The notes beneath the pieces were generated by a model that was not told the origin of the DNA, searched no databases, and saw only the letters and a program-made list of their open reading frames with translations. From Marinospirillum sp. (lineage in GTDB: Bacteria > Pseudomonadota > Gammaproteobacteria > Pseudomonadales > Halomonadaceae): a stretch of DNA of 17,638 nt. The stretch is taken from positions 1 to 17,638 of the forward strand of contig NZ_JACUUA010000062.1 of NCBI RefSeq assembly GCF_014859565.1, given 5' to 3'. Made by a program: the position numbers and the translations under genes. Shown here piece after piece: positions 7,385 through 17,325 of the stretch (positions are counted from its first letter, which is position 1; each line of letters begins with the position of its first letter).

Positions 7385-10190
7385 CATACTCTCGCTCTCG
7401 CCAATCCTGCAGTCGGTCAATTTCATACAACAACTGCTCCAAACTACCGGCCACCAGTTGCTGCTGGCCGGATTTAAGCTGAGTTTCCAGCACTTCAGTG
7501 ATTTGTGCTAAATCCGGCACTCCACAATAACGACTGGCACCGTGTAATCGGTGTACTGCTTCGATCAAGGCATCATCATCCTGCCGTTTCAGCGCCAGCT
7601 CAATGGCTTCACGACTCTGATCCAGTGATGAAAGCAGTAACCCCAGTAGTTCATCGGCCAGTTCTGCCCGCCCCGCTGCCAATCGAATCCCCAGCTCACG
7701 ATCCACTGGGCAGCTTTGCCAGGATTCTTCCGAGTGGTTTAATTCCGGTGCCGCCAGTGGCATGTGAGTGGCAACAAAACGATCCCCCAGCCAGCGATGT
7801 AACAGATCCATCAACTGTTTTTCGTGCAGGGGTTTGATCAATACATCATTAATGCCCGCTTGCATCCAGGCTTCTTTTTCATCACCTATGGCATGAGCTG
7901 TTAATGCCAGAATCGGCAGGGTTCGGTAAGCGTGTCCCATCGAACGGATACGGCGAGTGGCCTGCACTCCATCCATCACCGGCATCTGGATATCCATCAG
8001 CACCAGATCCACCGAATTTTCGATCACTCGTTGCACCGCTTCTTCACCATTGGTTGCCTGCAGGGTGCGAAAACCCATTTGTTGCAACAGGGTGATTAAT
8101 AACAACAGGTTGGATGGTGTGTCATCAACCGCCAGAATTAGGGGCAACTCGGCTGTTGTGGCATAAACCCCTTCACCATAAAAACTTTCTACCGGCTCAG
8201 GTTGTTGTCCCAGCAGGGTTTCCAGTGCCAGTTTCAATCGTGGAGCGGCCAGGGGTTTGGTCAACAGCTGACCCTTGGTCTGACGTTTTAAACGGGCGTG
8301 AACTTCGGGTTCTGAGCTGTTCACCAGCATCAGACAAGGCAGTTCAGCGGTTTTCAGATAAGCCAGAGATTCCAGCCATATCGGTGAGCTAGCCTGAAGG
8401 GCATTCAGCCCCACCAGCACTGCAGCAATCTGCTGACGACCATTCAGGTGGTCTAGCATTTTTTCCGGTGTATCCCAGGCAACCACCTGTGCACGCCAGC
8501 TGCGCAACTGGTGACACCAAGCTTGGCTGGTGAGGCGATGACTTTCCAGCACCCCTAAGGTTTTACCCAGCAGCCAGGGTTCGGGTTCCGGTGCGGTTTC
8601 CTGAACTTGCAGTGGCAGGCTAAACCAGAAGGTTGAACCCACACCCTCCACACTTTCCAGATCGATCTGCCCACCCATTTGTTTAACCAGCTGTTTGCAA
8701 ATGGCCAGCCCCAATCCAGTGCCACCAAACTGGTGGGTTTGGCTGGTATCTGCCTGACTAAAAGCACGAAAAAGTTTATGGCGCTGAGCTTCATTCAATC
8801 CAATGCCTGTATCCGTGACTGCAAAACGCAGGCGACAAAAGCTTCCTGCCTCCAAATCACTCGGGGGAATACCGGCTTCCAGATCTTCAGCGACATCATC
8901 CAGCATAATTCGAACCACCACTTCACCCTGTTCAGTGAATTTGATGGCATTACTGATCAAGTTGGAGAGGAGTTGTTTAAAACGCAGGGGATCGGTTTTA
9001 ACCTCCAGCGGTACATCATCGTAAACCAGCCCCAGCAAATCCAAGCGCTGACGGTGTGCCTGGGGTGCCAGCATCGCCAGACTTTCATGCAGGGCTTTGC
9101 GCAGGTTAACCGGGGTATTGTCCAGAATCATCATGCCTGCTTCGATTTTGGAGAAATCCAGAATGTCATTAATGATACCCAGCATGGTTTCCGAGGCACC
9201 CAGAATCAGGCTCAGGTATTCCTTTTGCCGCTGCTCCAATCGAGTACGGGACAGCACGTTGGAGAATCCAATAATGCCGTTTAATGGGGTGCGTATTTCA
9301 TGGCTCATATTGGCCAGAAATTCCGACTTAATGCGACTGGCCTGTAATGCATCCTTACGCGCCCGATCCAGCTCAATATTCTTGATTTCGATGGTTTCCA
9401 GACTGCGCAATGAATCATCTCGCACTTCTTCCAGCGACTGACGGTAGTTTTGTTCCCGTTCCGCTACATGACTGGATAACATTGCAATGGTTTGTTGTAG
9501 CTGGTGAAGTTCATTGATGTGAACAACTGGCAGAGTTTCTGGTGTAACTCCTTCTGCCACCTGGGTGATGGCCTCCAGGGAAAAATCCAGCCGATGTTGC
9601 AGGTAACGCACCAGCAGGTGGGTTAGCAATAGACTGAACAACAACAGGCCGGTTGTCAGCCCACCACTGATCAGTAGCAGGCGATATTTGTACAAGAGTG
9701 TGGGCGTGCGAGAGAGCTCCAACTCCGCCCAGCCCACCAGAGCTAAGCTGTCGCCAACGCGTCCACGGGGGGATTCACGCAGAATTGCCAACTCATAAAT
9801 CGGCTCAATAAATCGCAGGGTTTCTTTTTCTTTGGCTACACCGGGTTGCAGTGACCAGCGCAGGGTTGGATTCCGCTCCAGTGGCCGCATACTGGGACCC
9901 GCATGAAACAGACTGACCTGCCGTTGATCGTAAAGAGAAAAAGCACGGACATCCGAGGCTTCCAGCAGCTGTTCAGCAATTTGCCGCAACTGAGGTAAAC
10001 GCTCAGCCTGCATAAAACCACCAGCCAATGCCGGACTGAGGTTTTTTAACGTCAGCTGTCCACGATCCACCAGCTGTTGATCCAGGGCTTTAAAGTGGTT
10101 GTTCAGTAGCCAGCCACCCAGCCCGATAACCAGCAACCAGACGGGCAGAAAACAACCAAAGATGATCCAGCTTTTAAGTGACAGACGCAT
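7356..10190 (-). CDS. barA: Tripartite hybrid sensor histidine kinase, BarA/GacS type
   Basis: A 944-residue inner-membrane kinase. Order: TM1 (about 7-29), periplasmic sensor region (30-170), TM2 (171-196), HAMP/coiled coil (about 197-287), HisKA with phospho-H297 in [10 protein letters not shown], and HATPase ([23 protein letters not shown]). A degenerate receiver-like segment (about 538-660) lacks the phospho-acceptor Asp (VLVGLNAL) but keeps LTKP. A full receiver follows (DD 689-690, D733 in LMDIQMP, K786), then a C-terminal Hpt domain with H883 in [11 protein letters not shown]. This is the BarA/GacS layout, which phosphorelays to UvrY/GacA to drive Csr/Rsm small RNAs; no uvrY/gacA is in the window. 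The ATG at 10190 (GGAAAG four bases upstream) is chosen over an in-frame start at 10226 because the membrane anchor follows directly. It lies 66 bp after relA. Confidence 0.92.
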   Translation of the reverse strand: MRLSLKSWIIFGCFLPVWLLVIGLGGWLLNNHFKALDQQLVDRGQLTLKNLSPALAGGFMQAERLPQLRQIAEQLLEASDVRAFSLYDQRQVSLFHAGPSMRPLERNPTLRWSLQPGVAKEKETLRFIEPIYELAILRESPRGRVGDSLALVGWAELELSRTPTLLYKYRLLLISGGLTTGLLLFSLLLTHLLVRYLQHRLDFSLEAITQVAEGVTPETLPVVHINELHQLQQTIAMLSSHVAEREQNYRQSLEEVRDDSLRSLETIEIKNIELDRARKDALQASRIKSEFLANMSHEIRTPLNGIIGFSNVLSRTRLEQRQKEYLSLILGASETMLGIINDILDFSKIEAGMMILDNTPVNLRKALHESLAMLAPQAHRQRLDLLGLVYDDVPLEVKTDPLRFKQLLSNLISNAIKFTEQGEVVVRIMLDDVAEDLEAGIPPSDLEAGSFCRLRFAVTDTGIGLNEAQRHKLFRAFSQADTSQTHQFGGTGLGLAICKQLVKQMGGQIDLESVEGVGSTFWFSLPLQVQETAPEPEPWLLGKTLGVLESHRLTSQAWCHQLRSWRAQVVAWDTPEKMLDHLNGRQQIAAVLVGLNALQASSPIWLESLAYLKTAELPCLMLVNSSEPEVHARLKRQTKGQLLTKPLAAPRLKLALETLLGQQPEPVESFYGEGVYATTAELPLILAVDDTPSNLLLLITLLQQMGFRTLQATNGEEAVQRVIENSVDLVLMDIQMPVMDGVQATRRIRSMGHAYRTLPILALTAHAIGDEKEAWMQAGINDVLIKPLHEKQLMDLLHRWLGDRFVATHMPLAAPELNHSEESWQSCPVDRELGIRLAAGRAELADELLGLLLSSLDQSREAIELALKRQDDDALIEAVHRLHGASRYCGVPDLAQITEVLETQLKSGQQQLVAGSLEQLLYEIDRLQDWREREYASTWHRQSG

Positions 10191-10256
10191 CCGGCTTTCC
10201 TTGTTGGGCACCTTCGTGCAGACCATCCCGTTGATAGTTGTTTGCCACTAATTACC

Positions 10257-12515
10257 TCAAACCTTGGGTTTCTGGCGAAACCGATGTACATCCACCACAT
10301 TCGGCAATTGGCTGATTTTGTTCAGCACCTGACCCAAGGCTTCCAGTCCGGATACTTCCAGCGTCAGCAGGATGTTGGCTTGGTTTTCTTTTTTATCCGT
10401 CAGGGTATTCACCGAGAGTACATTAACCCGCTCATTGGCCAGAATCATGGTGATGTCCCGCAGCAGACCGGTGCGATCCCAGGCTTTGATGCGGATTTCC
10501 ACCGGATACATCTGCGCTTTTTTGGTGCCCCATTCCACATTCACCAGCCGGTTGGGGTCTTCTGCCCGCAACGGGTTCAGGTTGGTACAATCGTGGCGGT
10601 GAATGGTGACACCCCGACCAATAGTGATGTAACCCACAATCTCTTCACCGGGCAACGGCTGACAACATTTTGCCATCTGGGTCATCAGGTTACCGACACC
10701 CAGAATGGTGATGTCATCCTTGCCATGATCCTTACGGCTGCCGGGACGGGTCAGCAGCCGATCCAGCTGATCCACATCCTCGGTTTCACCAAACAGATGC
10801 TGTGCCATCGACAACACCTGACCGGCACGCAGATCACCAGCACCCAGTGCGGCATACAGGTCATCGGCCTCGTGCAGGTTCAGGGCATGAGCCAGTGCGG
10901 TCATATCCAGCCCTTCCAGACCCAGACGTTTAAACTCCTTCTCAATCAGCTGACGGCCTTCATCCATATTCTTGTCACGATCCTGCAATTTAAACCAGTG
11001 CTGGATTTTGGCACGGCAACGCGAGGTACGCACATAACCCAGGGAGGGGTTAAGCCAGTCACGACTGGGGCCACCTTCTCCGGCAGTGGTGAGTATCTCG
11101 ATCTGCTCCCCGGTTTTTAAGGCGTAGTTGAGCGGCACAATCCGACCATTGACCTTGGCGCCACGGCAGCGGTGGCCGATTTCGGTGTGCACCCGGTAAG
11201 CAAAATCAATGGGGGTGGCATCCTGGGGTAAGTCCACCACATGGCCATCCGGGGTGAAAACATAAATCCGATCCGGTGCTACATCATTTTGCAGCTCTTC
11301 ACGGATACCGGTGGCATCACCCACTTCTTCGTGCCATTCCAATACCTGACGCAGCCAGGCAATTTTTTCTTCATAAGCATTACTTTTACCACTGGCATCG
11401 GTGCCCTTGTAACGCCAGTGAGCACATACACCCAGTTCAGCTTCATCATGCATGGCAAAGGTGCGGATTTGGACTTCCAGCACCTTGCCACCTGGCCCCA
11501 CTACCGCCGTGTGCAAAGAGCGGTAGCCGTTCTCTTTAGGAGTGGCAATGTAATCATCAAACTCGTTGGGAATGTGTTTAAACATCGAGTGAACGATGCC
11601 CAGCACGGCATAACAGTCGCGTACTTCCGGCACCAGCACCCGCACGGCACGCACGTCATAAACCTGAGAAAAGTCGATTTTCTTGCGCTTCATTTTGCGC
11701 CAGATCGAATAGATATGTTTGGCTCGACCTTCCAAGTCTGCACCATCAATGCCTTGCGCTTTAATTGCCAGTTCCAGCGACTGGATCACCTGCTGGATGT
11801 ATCCATCCCGATCCATACGTTTTTCGGCCAGCAGGCGAGCAATGTACTTGTAGCTGTCTTCTTCGAGATACCGGAAAGAGAGGTCTTCCAGCTCCCATTT
11901 AACATGGCCGATGCCCAGCCGATGAGCCAACGGGGCATAAATCTCAAAAACTTCACGCGCCACTCGCAGGCGCTTGTCACGCGGGGCCGTTTTCACCTGA
12001 CGCAGGGCACAGGTTCGCTCCGTCAGTTTGATCAGTGCCACACGGACATCATCCACCACCGCTACCAGCATCTTGCGCAGTTGTTCCAACTGGTTCTGCT
12101 TCTGACCAAAAGCGGGGGCATCACTGGTCTGGATCTGGCTGACGGCTGCCATCTGCTGCACACCAGCAATCAGCTTGGCGACGGTTTTACCAAAACGTTT
12201 TTCCACCGTGTCCAATGACAACAATTCTTCACGCACTGCTCGGTAAAGAATACCGGCGATCAGGGTGTCATCATCCATGCGCAGTTCACCAAGAATATCC
12301 GCCATCTCCAGACCGGTGCGCAGGTTGCTGGCACCTTCATACCACTGGCGGTTTTCTGCTTCTGCCTGACGTTCCAGCTCTGCTGCCAGTTCACTCGCTT
12401 GTTGCACCCGTTCTGGGTGAGCAAGAGCCACATCCAGCTGCAGGTGAGACAACCACAAGTCCAGATCGACACTGCCATCCGGCTTGAGTGGCTGATCATC
12501 TCTTACCTTTACCAT
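10257..12515 (-). CDS. relA: RelA, ribosome-associated (p)ppGpp synthetase
   Basis: A 752-residue monofunctional GTP/GDP pyrophosphokinase that makes (p)ppGpp on stalled ribosomes during amino-acid starvation. The N-terminal hydrolase-like domain has lost its catalytic His-Asp: ILYRAVRE (89-96) stands where SpoT-type proteins carry HD. The synthetase domain (about 255-365) has the RelA-type EFDD (318-321) followed by YIATPKENGYRSLHT, whereas bifunctional enzymes have RFKD. TGS spans about 416-475, helical and zinc-finger-like regions follow with CCQPLPGEEIVGYITIGRG (617-635), and ACT covers about 670-745. Length is close to E. coli RelA (744). The ATG at 12515 is preceded by GGGA, 18 bp after cysM, so translation from a shared transcript is likely. 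A bifunctional SpoT should exist elsewhere. Confidence 0.97.
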   Translation of the reverse strand: MVKVRDDQPLKPDGSVDLDLWLSHLQLDVALAHPERVQQASELAAELERQAEAENRQWYEGASNLRTGLEMADILGELRMDDDTLIAGILYRAVREELLSLDTVEKRFGKTVAKLIAGVQQMAAVSQIQTSDAPAFGQKQNQLEQLRKMLVAVVDDVRVALIKLTERTCALRQVKTAPRDKRLRVAREVFEIYAPLAHRLGIGHVKWELEDLSFRYLEEDSYKYIARLLAEKRMDRDGYIQQVIQSLELAIKAQGIDGADLEGRAKHIYSIWRKMKRKKIDFSQVYDVRAVRVLVPEVRDCYAVLGIVHSMFKHIPNEFDDYIATPKENGYRSLHTAVVGPGGKVLEVQIRTFAMHDEAELGVCAHWRYKGTDASGKSNAYEEKIAWLRQVLEWHEEVGDATGIREELQNDVAPDRIYVFTPDGHVVDLPQDATPIDFAYRVHTEIGHRCRGAKVNGRIVPLNYALKTGEQIEILTTAGEGGPSRDWLNPSLGYVRTSRCRAKIQHWFKLQDRDKNMDEGRQLIEKEFKRLGLEGLDMTALAHALNLHEADDLYAALGAGDLRAGQVLSMAQHLFGETEDVDQLDRLLTRPGSRKDHGKDDITILGVGNLMTQMAKCCQPLPGEEIVGYITIGRGVTIHRHDCTNLNPLRAEDPNRLVNVEWGTKKAQMYPVEIRIKAWDRTGLLRDITMILANERVNVLSVNTLTDKKENQANILLTLEVSGLEALGQVLNKISQLPNVVDVHRFRQKPKV

Positions 12516-12533
12516 GTTATTTCCCGCTGATTA

Positions 12534-13451
12534 TTATTTTTTGCCGGGTTCAGCAAATACACCGGTGGACAGATAACGGTCGCCCCGGTCACAGATGATG
12601 GCAACGATCACGGCATTTTCCAATTCGGCCGCCAGACGCAAGGCACCTGCCACCGCTCCGCCAGAGGAAACACCGGCAAAAATACCTTCTTCCCGCGCCA
12701 GTCTTCGCATGGTGATTTCTGCTTCCTGCTGGCTCATATCCAGCACTCGATCCACTCCCGATGGATCAAAAATACTGGGCAGGTATTCTTTTGGCCAGCG
12801 ACGGATACCGGGAATACTGGCTCCTTCTGACGGCTGCAAACCAACAATCTGTACTGCAGGATTCTGCTCTTTTAAGTAGCGCCCTGTCCCCATAATGGTG
12901 CCAGTGGTGCCCATCGAGCTAATGAAGTGAGTGACCTTGCCGTCAGTTTGCTGCCAGATTTCCGGCCCGGTGGTCTGGTAATGCGCCAGCGGGTTATCAC
13001 TGTTGCCAAACTGATTCAGCACCCGACCACGTCCTTCCTGTTCCAACTGTAATGCCAGATCCCGCGCACCTTCCATGCTGGCCTCTTTACTGACCAGAAT
13101 CAGTTCAGCACCATAAGCCTGCATTGACCACTTGCGTTCATCAGAGGAGTTTTCCGGCATGATCAGGATCATTTTGTAACCCATGACCGCAGCGGCCATT
13201 GCAAGGGCTATGCCGGTATTGCCGGAAGTGGCTTCAATAATGGTGTCACCGGGTTTAATGTCGCCCCGTGCCTCGGCCTCACGGATCATCGAAAAAGCCG
13301 GACGATCCTTGACTGAACCTGCGGGGTTGTCTCCTTCCAGCTTGGCAAGGAGGGTGTTGTTTTTACCTGCCGTCATGCGCTGCAAGCGTACTAAGGGGGT
13401 ATTACCAACCAGATCGGCCACACTCGGCCAGAAGGAAGATGTGCTGGACAT
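12534..13451 (-). CDS. cysM: CysM, cysteine synthase B
   Basis: A 305-residue PLP enzyme of the O-acetylserine sulfhydrylase family, making cysteine from O-acetylserine and sulfide or thiosulfate. The PLP lysine is K48 in GSVKDR, the substrate loop is TSGNTG (75-80), and the phosphate-binding loop is SSMGTTGT. Features favouring CysM over CysK include KLEGDNPAGSVKDR, GIRRWPKEYLP, and the end IICDRGDRYLSTGVF, which closely matches E. coli CysM. The frame can also start at a GTG at 13490, preceded by AGGA, which would add 13 residues foreign to the family. The ATG at 13451 with GGAG 11 bases upstream is preferred. In Pseudomonas cysM is also near relA and gacS, but with rlmD between. Confidence 0.94.
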   Translation of the reverse strand: MSSTSSFWPSVADLVGNTPLVRLQRMTAGKNNTLLAKLEGDNPAGSVKDRPAFSMIREAEARGDIKPGDTIIEATSGNTGIALAMAAAVMGYKMILIMPENSSDERKWSMQAYGAELILVSKEASMEGARDLALQLEQEGRGRVLNQFGNSDNPLAHYQTTGPEIWQQTDGKVTHFISSMGTTGTIMGTGRYLKEQNPAVQIVGLQPSEGASIPGIRRWPKEYLPSIFDPSGVDRVLDMSQQEAEITMRRLAREEGIFAGVSSGGAVAGALRLAAELENAVIVAIICDRGDRYLSTGVFAEPGKK

Positions 13452-13507
13452 CGTTTTGTTCACTCCACTAGGGGTTGTTCTGACACTCACTGCGTCCTGA
13501 AATCATC

Positions 13508-13972
13508 TCAGGACAAGAGATCCACCACCAAACCTTTGATATTCACCAGCCTGCGGGCAATCGACACTCGATCCTTCTGCTCGGTCATAACCAGTTGCAG
13601 TAGTTCTTCCGCTTCTTCATTAATGCGACGCACCACCTGATGACGATCTGCCGGATGCCAGCCGGGGCCAACACTTTCCACCTGAAACCCCCCCTTGATC
13701 ACCTTACCCAGTATATTGGCCAGCAGAGCACGGAACACTTCCAGGTTACCCAGCGTGGGATTACGTTCCAGTTCGTCTCCAGCCTTGCCCAGCAGATCCT
13801 GCAGTTGGTGCAGCTCTTTTTTTAGATCCGAACGGCCACCCGCTGAAATTTGTTGCAATAGCTGGTCATTAAAACTGGGAGTGTCACTGGTGATTTTACC
13901 TGCTGCCTGGCTTGTGCGGGCTTTCTGGCGATCCGAACGCAGGTTTTTTAACATGGTATTAATGGGCAGCAT
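13508..13972 (-). CDS. YaaR/DUF327-family protein of unknown function
   Basis: A 154-residue soluble, mostly helical protein with no signal peptide or membrane segment. Residues 1-50 are charged and probably flexible. The rest matches my recollection of the YaaR (DUF327) family: a long helix (about 48-92, LEVFRALLANILGKVIKGGF), a short W/H-containing loop (GWHPADRHQVV, 104-114), and a C-terminal amphipathic helix INEEAEELLQLVMTEQK followed by VNIKGLVVDLL. The function of the family is not established. It starts 3 bp after the upstream gene's stop codon, so the two are probably co-translated; cysM follows 56 bp later. The in-frame ATG at 13954 is an alternative start, and neither has a clear Shine-Dalgarno. 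A seven-G run (13688-13694) lies in the IKGGF codons. I associate this family mainly with Firmicutes and spirochaetes, so its presence here is notable. Confidence 0.65.
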   Translation of the reverse strand: MLPINTMLKNLRSDRQKARTSQAAGKITSDTPSFNDQLLQQISAGGRSDLKKELHQLQDLLGKAGDELERNPTLGNLEVFRALLANILGKVIKGGFQVESVGPGWHPADRHQVVRRINEEAEELLQLVMTEQKDRVSIARRLVNIKGLVVDLLS

Positions 13973-13975
13973 GGG

Positions 13976-14494
13976 TTAGTTTTTTCCGTCTGCGGCATTC
14001 ACAAAAAGAGGCTTTTCCAGCTTGTAACCCTGTTGCTCACAAAATTCACGCAAGGCTGTTGCACCTTCTTTCACACGACCTTCGAACCGTTCCTCCAGGG
14101 CACGGCGCTGCTGATCCTGTTTTTCTTTTTCCGTAGCATCCAAGGCATTTCTTTCTTCATGGGTCGCAAAACCCTGAGCCTTTTGATACACCTGATCAAA
14201 AACCTTCAGGCTTGCATGCTGGGCATGGATGCCTTCATCCAGTAGATCCAGAAAAACACGGATGCGCAGACAGCCTTCGGTCAGGTTGACCTGACGATCT
14301 TCCAGTGCACAAGCCAGCAACAGCAGGTTTTCCATGACGTTTTTACGAGCTTGTTGTGCTTCATCCGCGTGTTTTTCCTGCGCTCGCTGCAACTGGCGTT
14401 TGGCCTCCAGATGCAGGTGCAGTGCATAACCCGCGAGGGGTATCAGAAAGGCAATGGCAACAGCCAAAAGGATTGCGGCGTTTTGGGCGCTCAT
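13976..14494 (-). CDS. DUF2489-like membrane-anchored protein of unknown function
   Basis: A 172-residue protein with one N-terminal membrane anchor (about 7-26, AAILLAVAIAFLIPLAGYAL) followed by a charged, coiled-coil-prone cytoplasmic region (about 30-55). The motif LEDRQVNLTEGCLRIRVFLDLLD (64-86) in the middle resembles the DUF2489 family of gammaproteobacteria, which I recall from memory rather than from a search. Residues 110-160 are strongly charged and helical. No catalytic motif is visible. It sits 61 bp after ppc and 3 bp before the YaaR-family gene, suggesting a two-gene translational unit. I see no convincing promoter in the 61-bp gap and no terminator after ppc, so read-through from ppc is possible. 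AAGAG about ten bases before the ATG may serve as ribosome site. Confidence 0.55.
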   Translation of the reverse strand: MSAQNAAILLAVAIAFLIPLAGYALHLHLEAKRQLQRAQEKHADEAQQARKNVMENLLLLACALEDRQVNLTEGCLRIRVFLDLLDEGIHAQHASLKVFDQVYQKAQGFATHEERNALDATEKEKQDQQRRALEERFEGRVKEGATALREFCEQQGYKLEKPLFVNAADGKN

Positions 14495-14555
14495 ACAGGA
14501 TTACTCTTGCGAAATATCAGCGCCCAAGGATAGCAGATGAACACCCCTTAAGGCA

Positions 14556-17210
14556 CTAGCCAGTGTTACGTAAACCGGCAGCAATACCTGCCATGGTCAC
14601 CATCAGCGCCCGATCCAGCATGGCTTGGTTTGCGGTCGTGCTACAAACACCCTGTTGCTCACAGGCTCTAACCCTTGCCAGCAACTCAGCCTGCAACTGG
14701 TGCAGCGGAATGATGTAGGGATTACGCACACTAATCGCCTGCTGGGTCAGCGGCACCTGCTCCAGTAGTTGCTGTTGTTCTCTTAGTGTCAGCAGGCATT
14801 GCACTAGTTGAGTTTCCCGCTGACGCAGGTTTTCACCCAGAGGCTTCAGGGCATCTTCCACCAGCAACTCTTCATACTCCCGAACCGAGGCAAGATCCAC
14901 CTTCGCCAGCACCATTTCGAGCATATTCATGTTACTGGCAAAAAACGGCCAGCCTTCAATCATCTCACGCAGCGCGGGGGTTTCACCTCGTGCCACCGCT
15001 TGCTCCAGTGCGGTATCACTGCCCAGCCAGGCAGGTAACATCAGGCGTACCTGAGTCCAGGCAAAGATCCAGGGAATGGCACGTAATGACTCAATACCAC
15101 CACCCAGTTTACGTTTTGCCGGTCGACTACCCAGCGGCAGTTTGGCCAGCTCTTGCTCGGGGGTCAACTGGCGGAAATAACGCACAAAATCGGGCGTATC
15201 CTTGACCAGTAAACGGTAACTAGCCACTGCTTCTTCAGCCAACCGATTCATCAGCACGCGCCATTCCAGGCGGGGTGCCGGTGGTGGTGCCAGCGTAGCC
15301 TCCAGCACCGCACAGGTGTACACCTCCAGCGCTCGCTCGGCCAGAGCTGGCAGGCCGAATTTAAAACGGATCATTTCACCCTGTTCAGTGACCCGCAAGC
15401 GCCCCTGTACAGAACCCGGCGGTTGCGCCAGAATGGCCGCCTGAGTCGGACCGCCACCACGCCCCACAGTACCACCACGACCATGAAACAGAGTGAGGTG
15501 TACCTGATGTCGGGCACACACCTCGGTGACGGCTTCCTGCGCTCGATACTGCGCCCAGCTGGCGGCCAGCTGACCCGCATCCTTGGCAGAATCGGAATAA
15601 CCGATCATGACTTCCTGTCGCCCGGTTGTGTACTCACGATACCAAGGCAGCGACAAGAGGCCGTCAATCACTCTGGGCGCCCGCTCCAGATCCGCCAGGG
15701 TTTCAAACAGCGGCACAATCCGCATGGTGCGATCCAGCCCGGCTGTTTTTAACAACAGTGCCACTGCCAGCACATCCGAAGGCTGACCCGCCATGGAGAT
15801 CACATAGGCTCCGAGCGCATCATGGCGCTCCGCAGCAATCACCCGGCAGGTATCCAGCACCTCTCGGGTTTCATCACTGCACGGCCAGCTTTGCGGCAGC
15901 AGCGGACGCGGATTGGTCAACTCATGCAGCAGAAAATCCACCCGGCGTTGTTCGTCCCACTCCGCATAATCACCCAACCCCAGATATTGGGTTGCCTCAG
16001 CAATGGCCTGGGCATGACGCGGTGCTTCCTGACGCACATCCAGCCGCAGCAGGTTCATGCCAAAAGCAGACAGACGACGCAGTATGTCCTTTAACAGCCC
16101 ATCAGCAATCACCTGCATCCCCTTTGCACACAGAGACTCATAACAAAGCAACAGCGGTTCTCGCAGGCCATCGGCATCAAACAAAATGCGTTCATCTTCG
16201 TAGGGTTTGCCATCCAGCCGAGCTTTTAACCAGTCGAGTGTGGCTCGCAGCCTGTCACGCACCTGCCCCAGCAACACCCGGTAAGGCTCCCGCACCGGCC
16301 CAACACGTTTTATTAATGCATCACAGGCATCATGCATCGACAGTTCTGAACGCAACTGATCAATATCCCGATGGTACAAATCAGCCGCCATCCAGCGTGA
16401 TAACCACAAGACTTCCTGAGTGACACGAGAGGTGACTCGTGGATTACCGTCCCGATCCCCCCCCATCCAAGAGGCAAAACGTATGGGTGCCACATCCAAC
16501 GGCAGGGTCTGACCGGTAACAGCCAACAAACGCTCATCCAGCGCCCGGTAATATGCAGGCACGGCCTGCCACAAGGAGTTTTCGATAACCGCAAACCCCC
16601 ATTTGGCTTCATCCACTGGTGAGGGGCGCTGACTGCGGATTTCATCGGTGTGCCAGGCCTGAGCAATCAACTCTTCCAGTCGCTGTAATACCAGCAGGCG
16701 TTTTTTCTCGTTACTGGACTGTTCATAATCCGTCAGACAGGCATCTAGCGCATCATATTTCTGGATCAGGGTACGGCGACTGACTTCGGTTGGATGAGCA
16801 GTAAAAACCAGCTCGATCCGTTGATTGCAAAGGCTGTTAAAAATTTCATCAGGCTGCAGACCTGCAGCCTGAAGCTTGTTCAGCAGCAAGGTGAACCCGG
16901 GTTGTTCACCTCGACGATAATCTTCCACCACCCGCTCACGAGCACGGTAGTGTTGCTCAGCAGCATTGGCAAGATTCAGAAACTGGGTGAAAGCACGCGC
17001 CACCGGCAAAAGTTCTTCATCAGCCAGATCTTTTAACGCCCCACTTAAAGCCTGGGGAGGCATCTCACCCTGATGCACCTGCTTGGACAAAGAGCGGATG
17101 AATTCCACCCGAGCTAGAAAATCTGCCCCCAGAGCAGCACTCATGGTGCGACCCAAACCCTCACCCAGAACTCTGACCTGTTCTCTCAACGAAGCATCCA
17201 GATTGGTCAT
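14556..17210 (-). CDS. ppc: Ppc, phosphoenolpyruvate carboxylase
   Basis: An 884-residue cytoplasmic enzyme that carboxylates PEP to oxaloacetate, refilling the TCA cycle. Essential motifs are intact: FTAHPTEVSRRT with catalytic H139, WMGGDRDGNPR (248-258), GYSDSAKDAG (537-546), and HGRGGTVGRGGGPT (576-589). The chain ends in the family's invariant C-terminus, GLRNTG. Length equals E. coli Ppc (883). The ATG at 17210 follows AGGAGGAAGG, a very strong ribosome site. The open frame reaches 29 codons further up, but that extension is unlike the family. A run of eight G (16457-16464) sits in the codons of MGGDRD at the active site, a spot prone to sequencing or replication slippage. Product oxaloacetate is also the co-substrate of PrpC in this window. 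Confidence 0.97.
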   Translation of the reverse strand: MTNLDASLREQVRVLGEGLGRTMSAALGADFLARVEFIRSLSKQVHQGEMPPQALSGALKDLADEELLPVARAFTQFLNLANAAEQHYRARERVVEDYRRGEQPGFTLLLNKLQAAGLQPDEIFNSLCNQRIELVFTAHPTEVSRRTLIQKYDALDACLTDYEQSSNEKKRLLVLQRLEELIAQAWHTDEIRSQRPSPVDEAKWGFAVIENSLWQAVPAYYRALDERLLAVTGQTLPLDVAPIRFASWMGGDRDGNPRVTSRVTQEVLWLSRWMAADLYHRDIDQLRSELSMHDACDALIKRVGPVREPYRVLLGQVRDRLRATLDWLKARLDGKPYEDERILFDADGLREPLLLCYESLCAKGMQVIADGLLKDILRRLSAFGMNLLRLDVRQEAPRHAQAIAEATQYLGLGDYAEWDEQRRVDFLLHELTNPRPLLPQSWPCSDETREVLDTCRVIAAERHDALGAYVISMAGQPSDVLAVALLLKTAGLDRTMRIVPLFETLADLERAPRVIDGLLSLPWYREYTTGRQEVMIGYSDSAKDAGQLAASWAQYRAQEAVTEVCARHQVHLTLFHGRGGTVGRGGGPTQAAILAQPPGSVQGRLRVTEQGEMIRFKFGLPALAERALEVYTCAVLEATLAPPPAPRLEWRVLMNRLAEEAVASYRLLVKDTPDFVRYFRQLTPEQELAKLPLGSRPAKRKLGGGIESLRAIPWIFAWTQVRLMLPAWLGSDTALEQAVARGETPALREMIEGWPFFASNMNMLEMVLAKVDLASVREYEELLVEDALKPLGENLRQRETQLVQCLLTLREQQQLLEQVPLTQQAISVRNPYIIPLHQLQAELLARVRACEQQGVCSTTANQAMLDRALMVTMAGIAAGLRNTG

Positions 17211-17325
17211 GCCGCCTTCCTCCTCAGTGAAAAATGCAATGTTTTGCTGACCCGAACAATGGCATGGCTTAACAAGTGCAGCAAGCCCAAAAAACAAAAA
17301 ACATCGACTGTTTTTACCTTTGGGG
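17211..17325. other. ppc upstream region (divergent from tRNA-Met)
   Basis: This 115-bp stretch between the ppc start and the tRNA promoter carries no gene I can support. On the ppc strand I find only poor promoter matches, such as TTGCTG, 17 bp, CATTGT. A T-rich stretch on that strand (about 17287-17300 and 17311-17315) may act as an upstream element. The ppc promoter cannot be fixed by eye. Confidence 0.4.

Noticed and set aside
13452..13490. GTG start for cysM adding 13 residues
   Set aside because: The added residues are not part of the CysM family and the ATG at 13451 gives the usual length. It is not fully excluded, since AGGA precedes the GTG.
17211..17297. 29-codon N-terminal extension of ppc
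   Set aside because: The ATG at 17210 has a near-ideal Shine-Dalgarno and gives the usual Ppc length; the extension does not look like Ppc.
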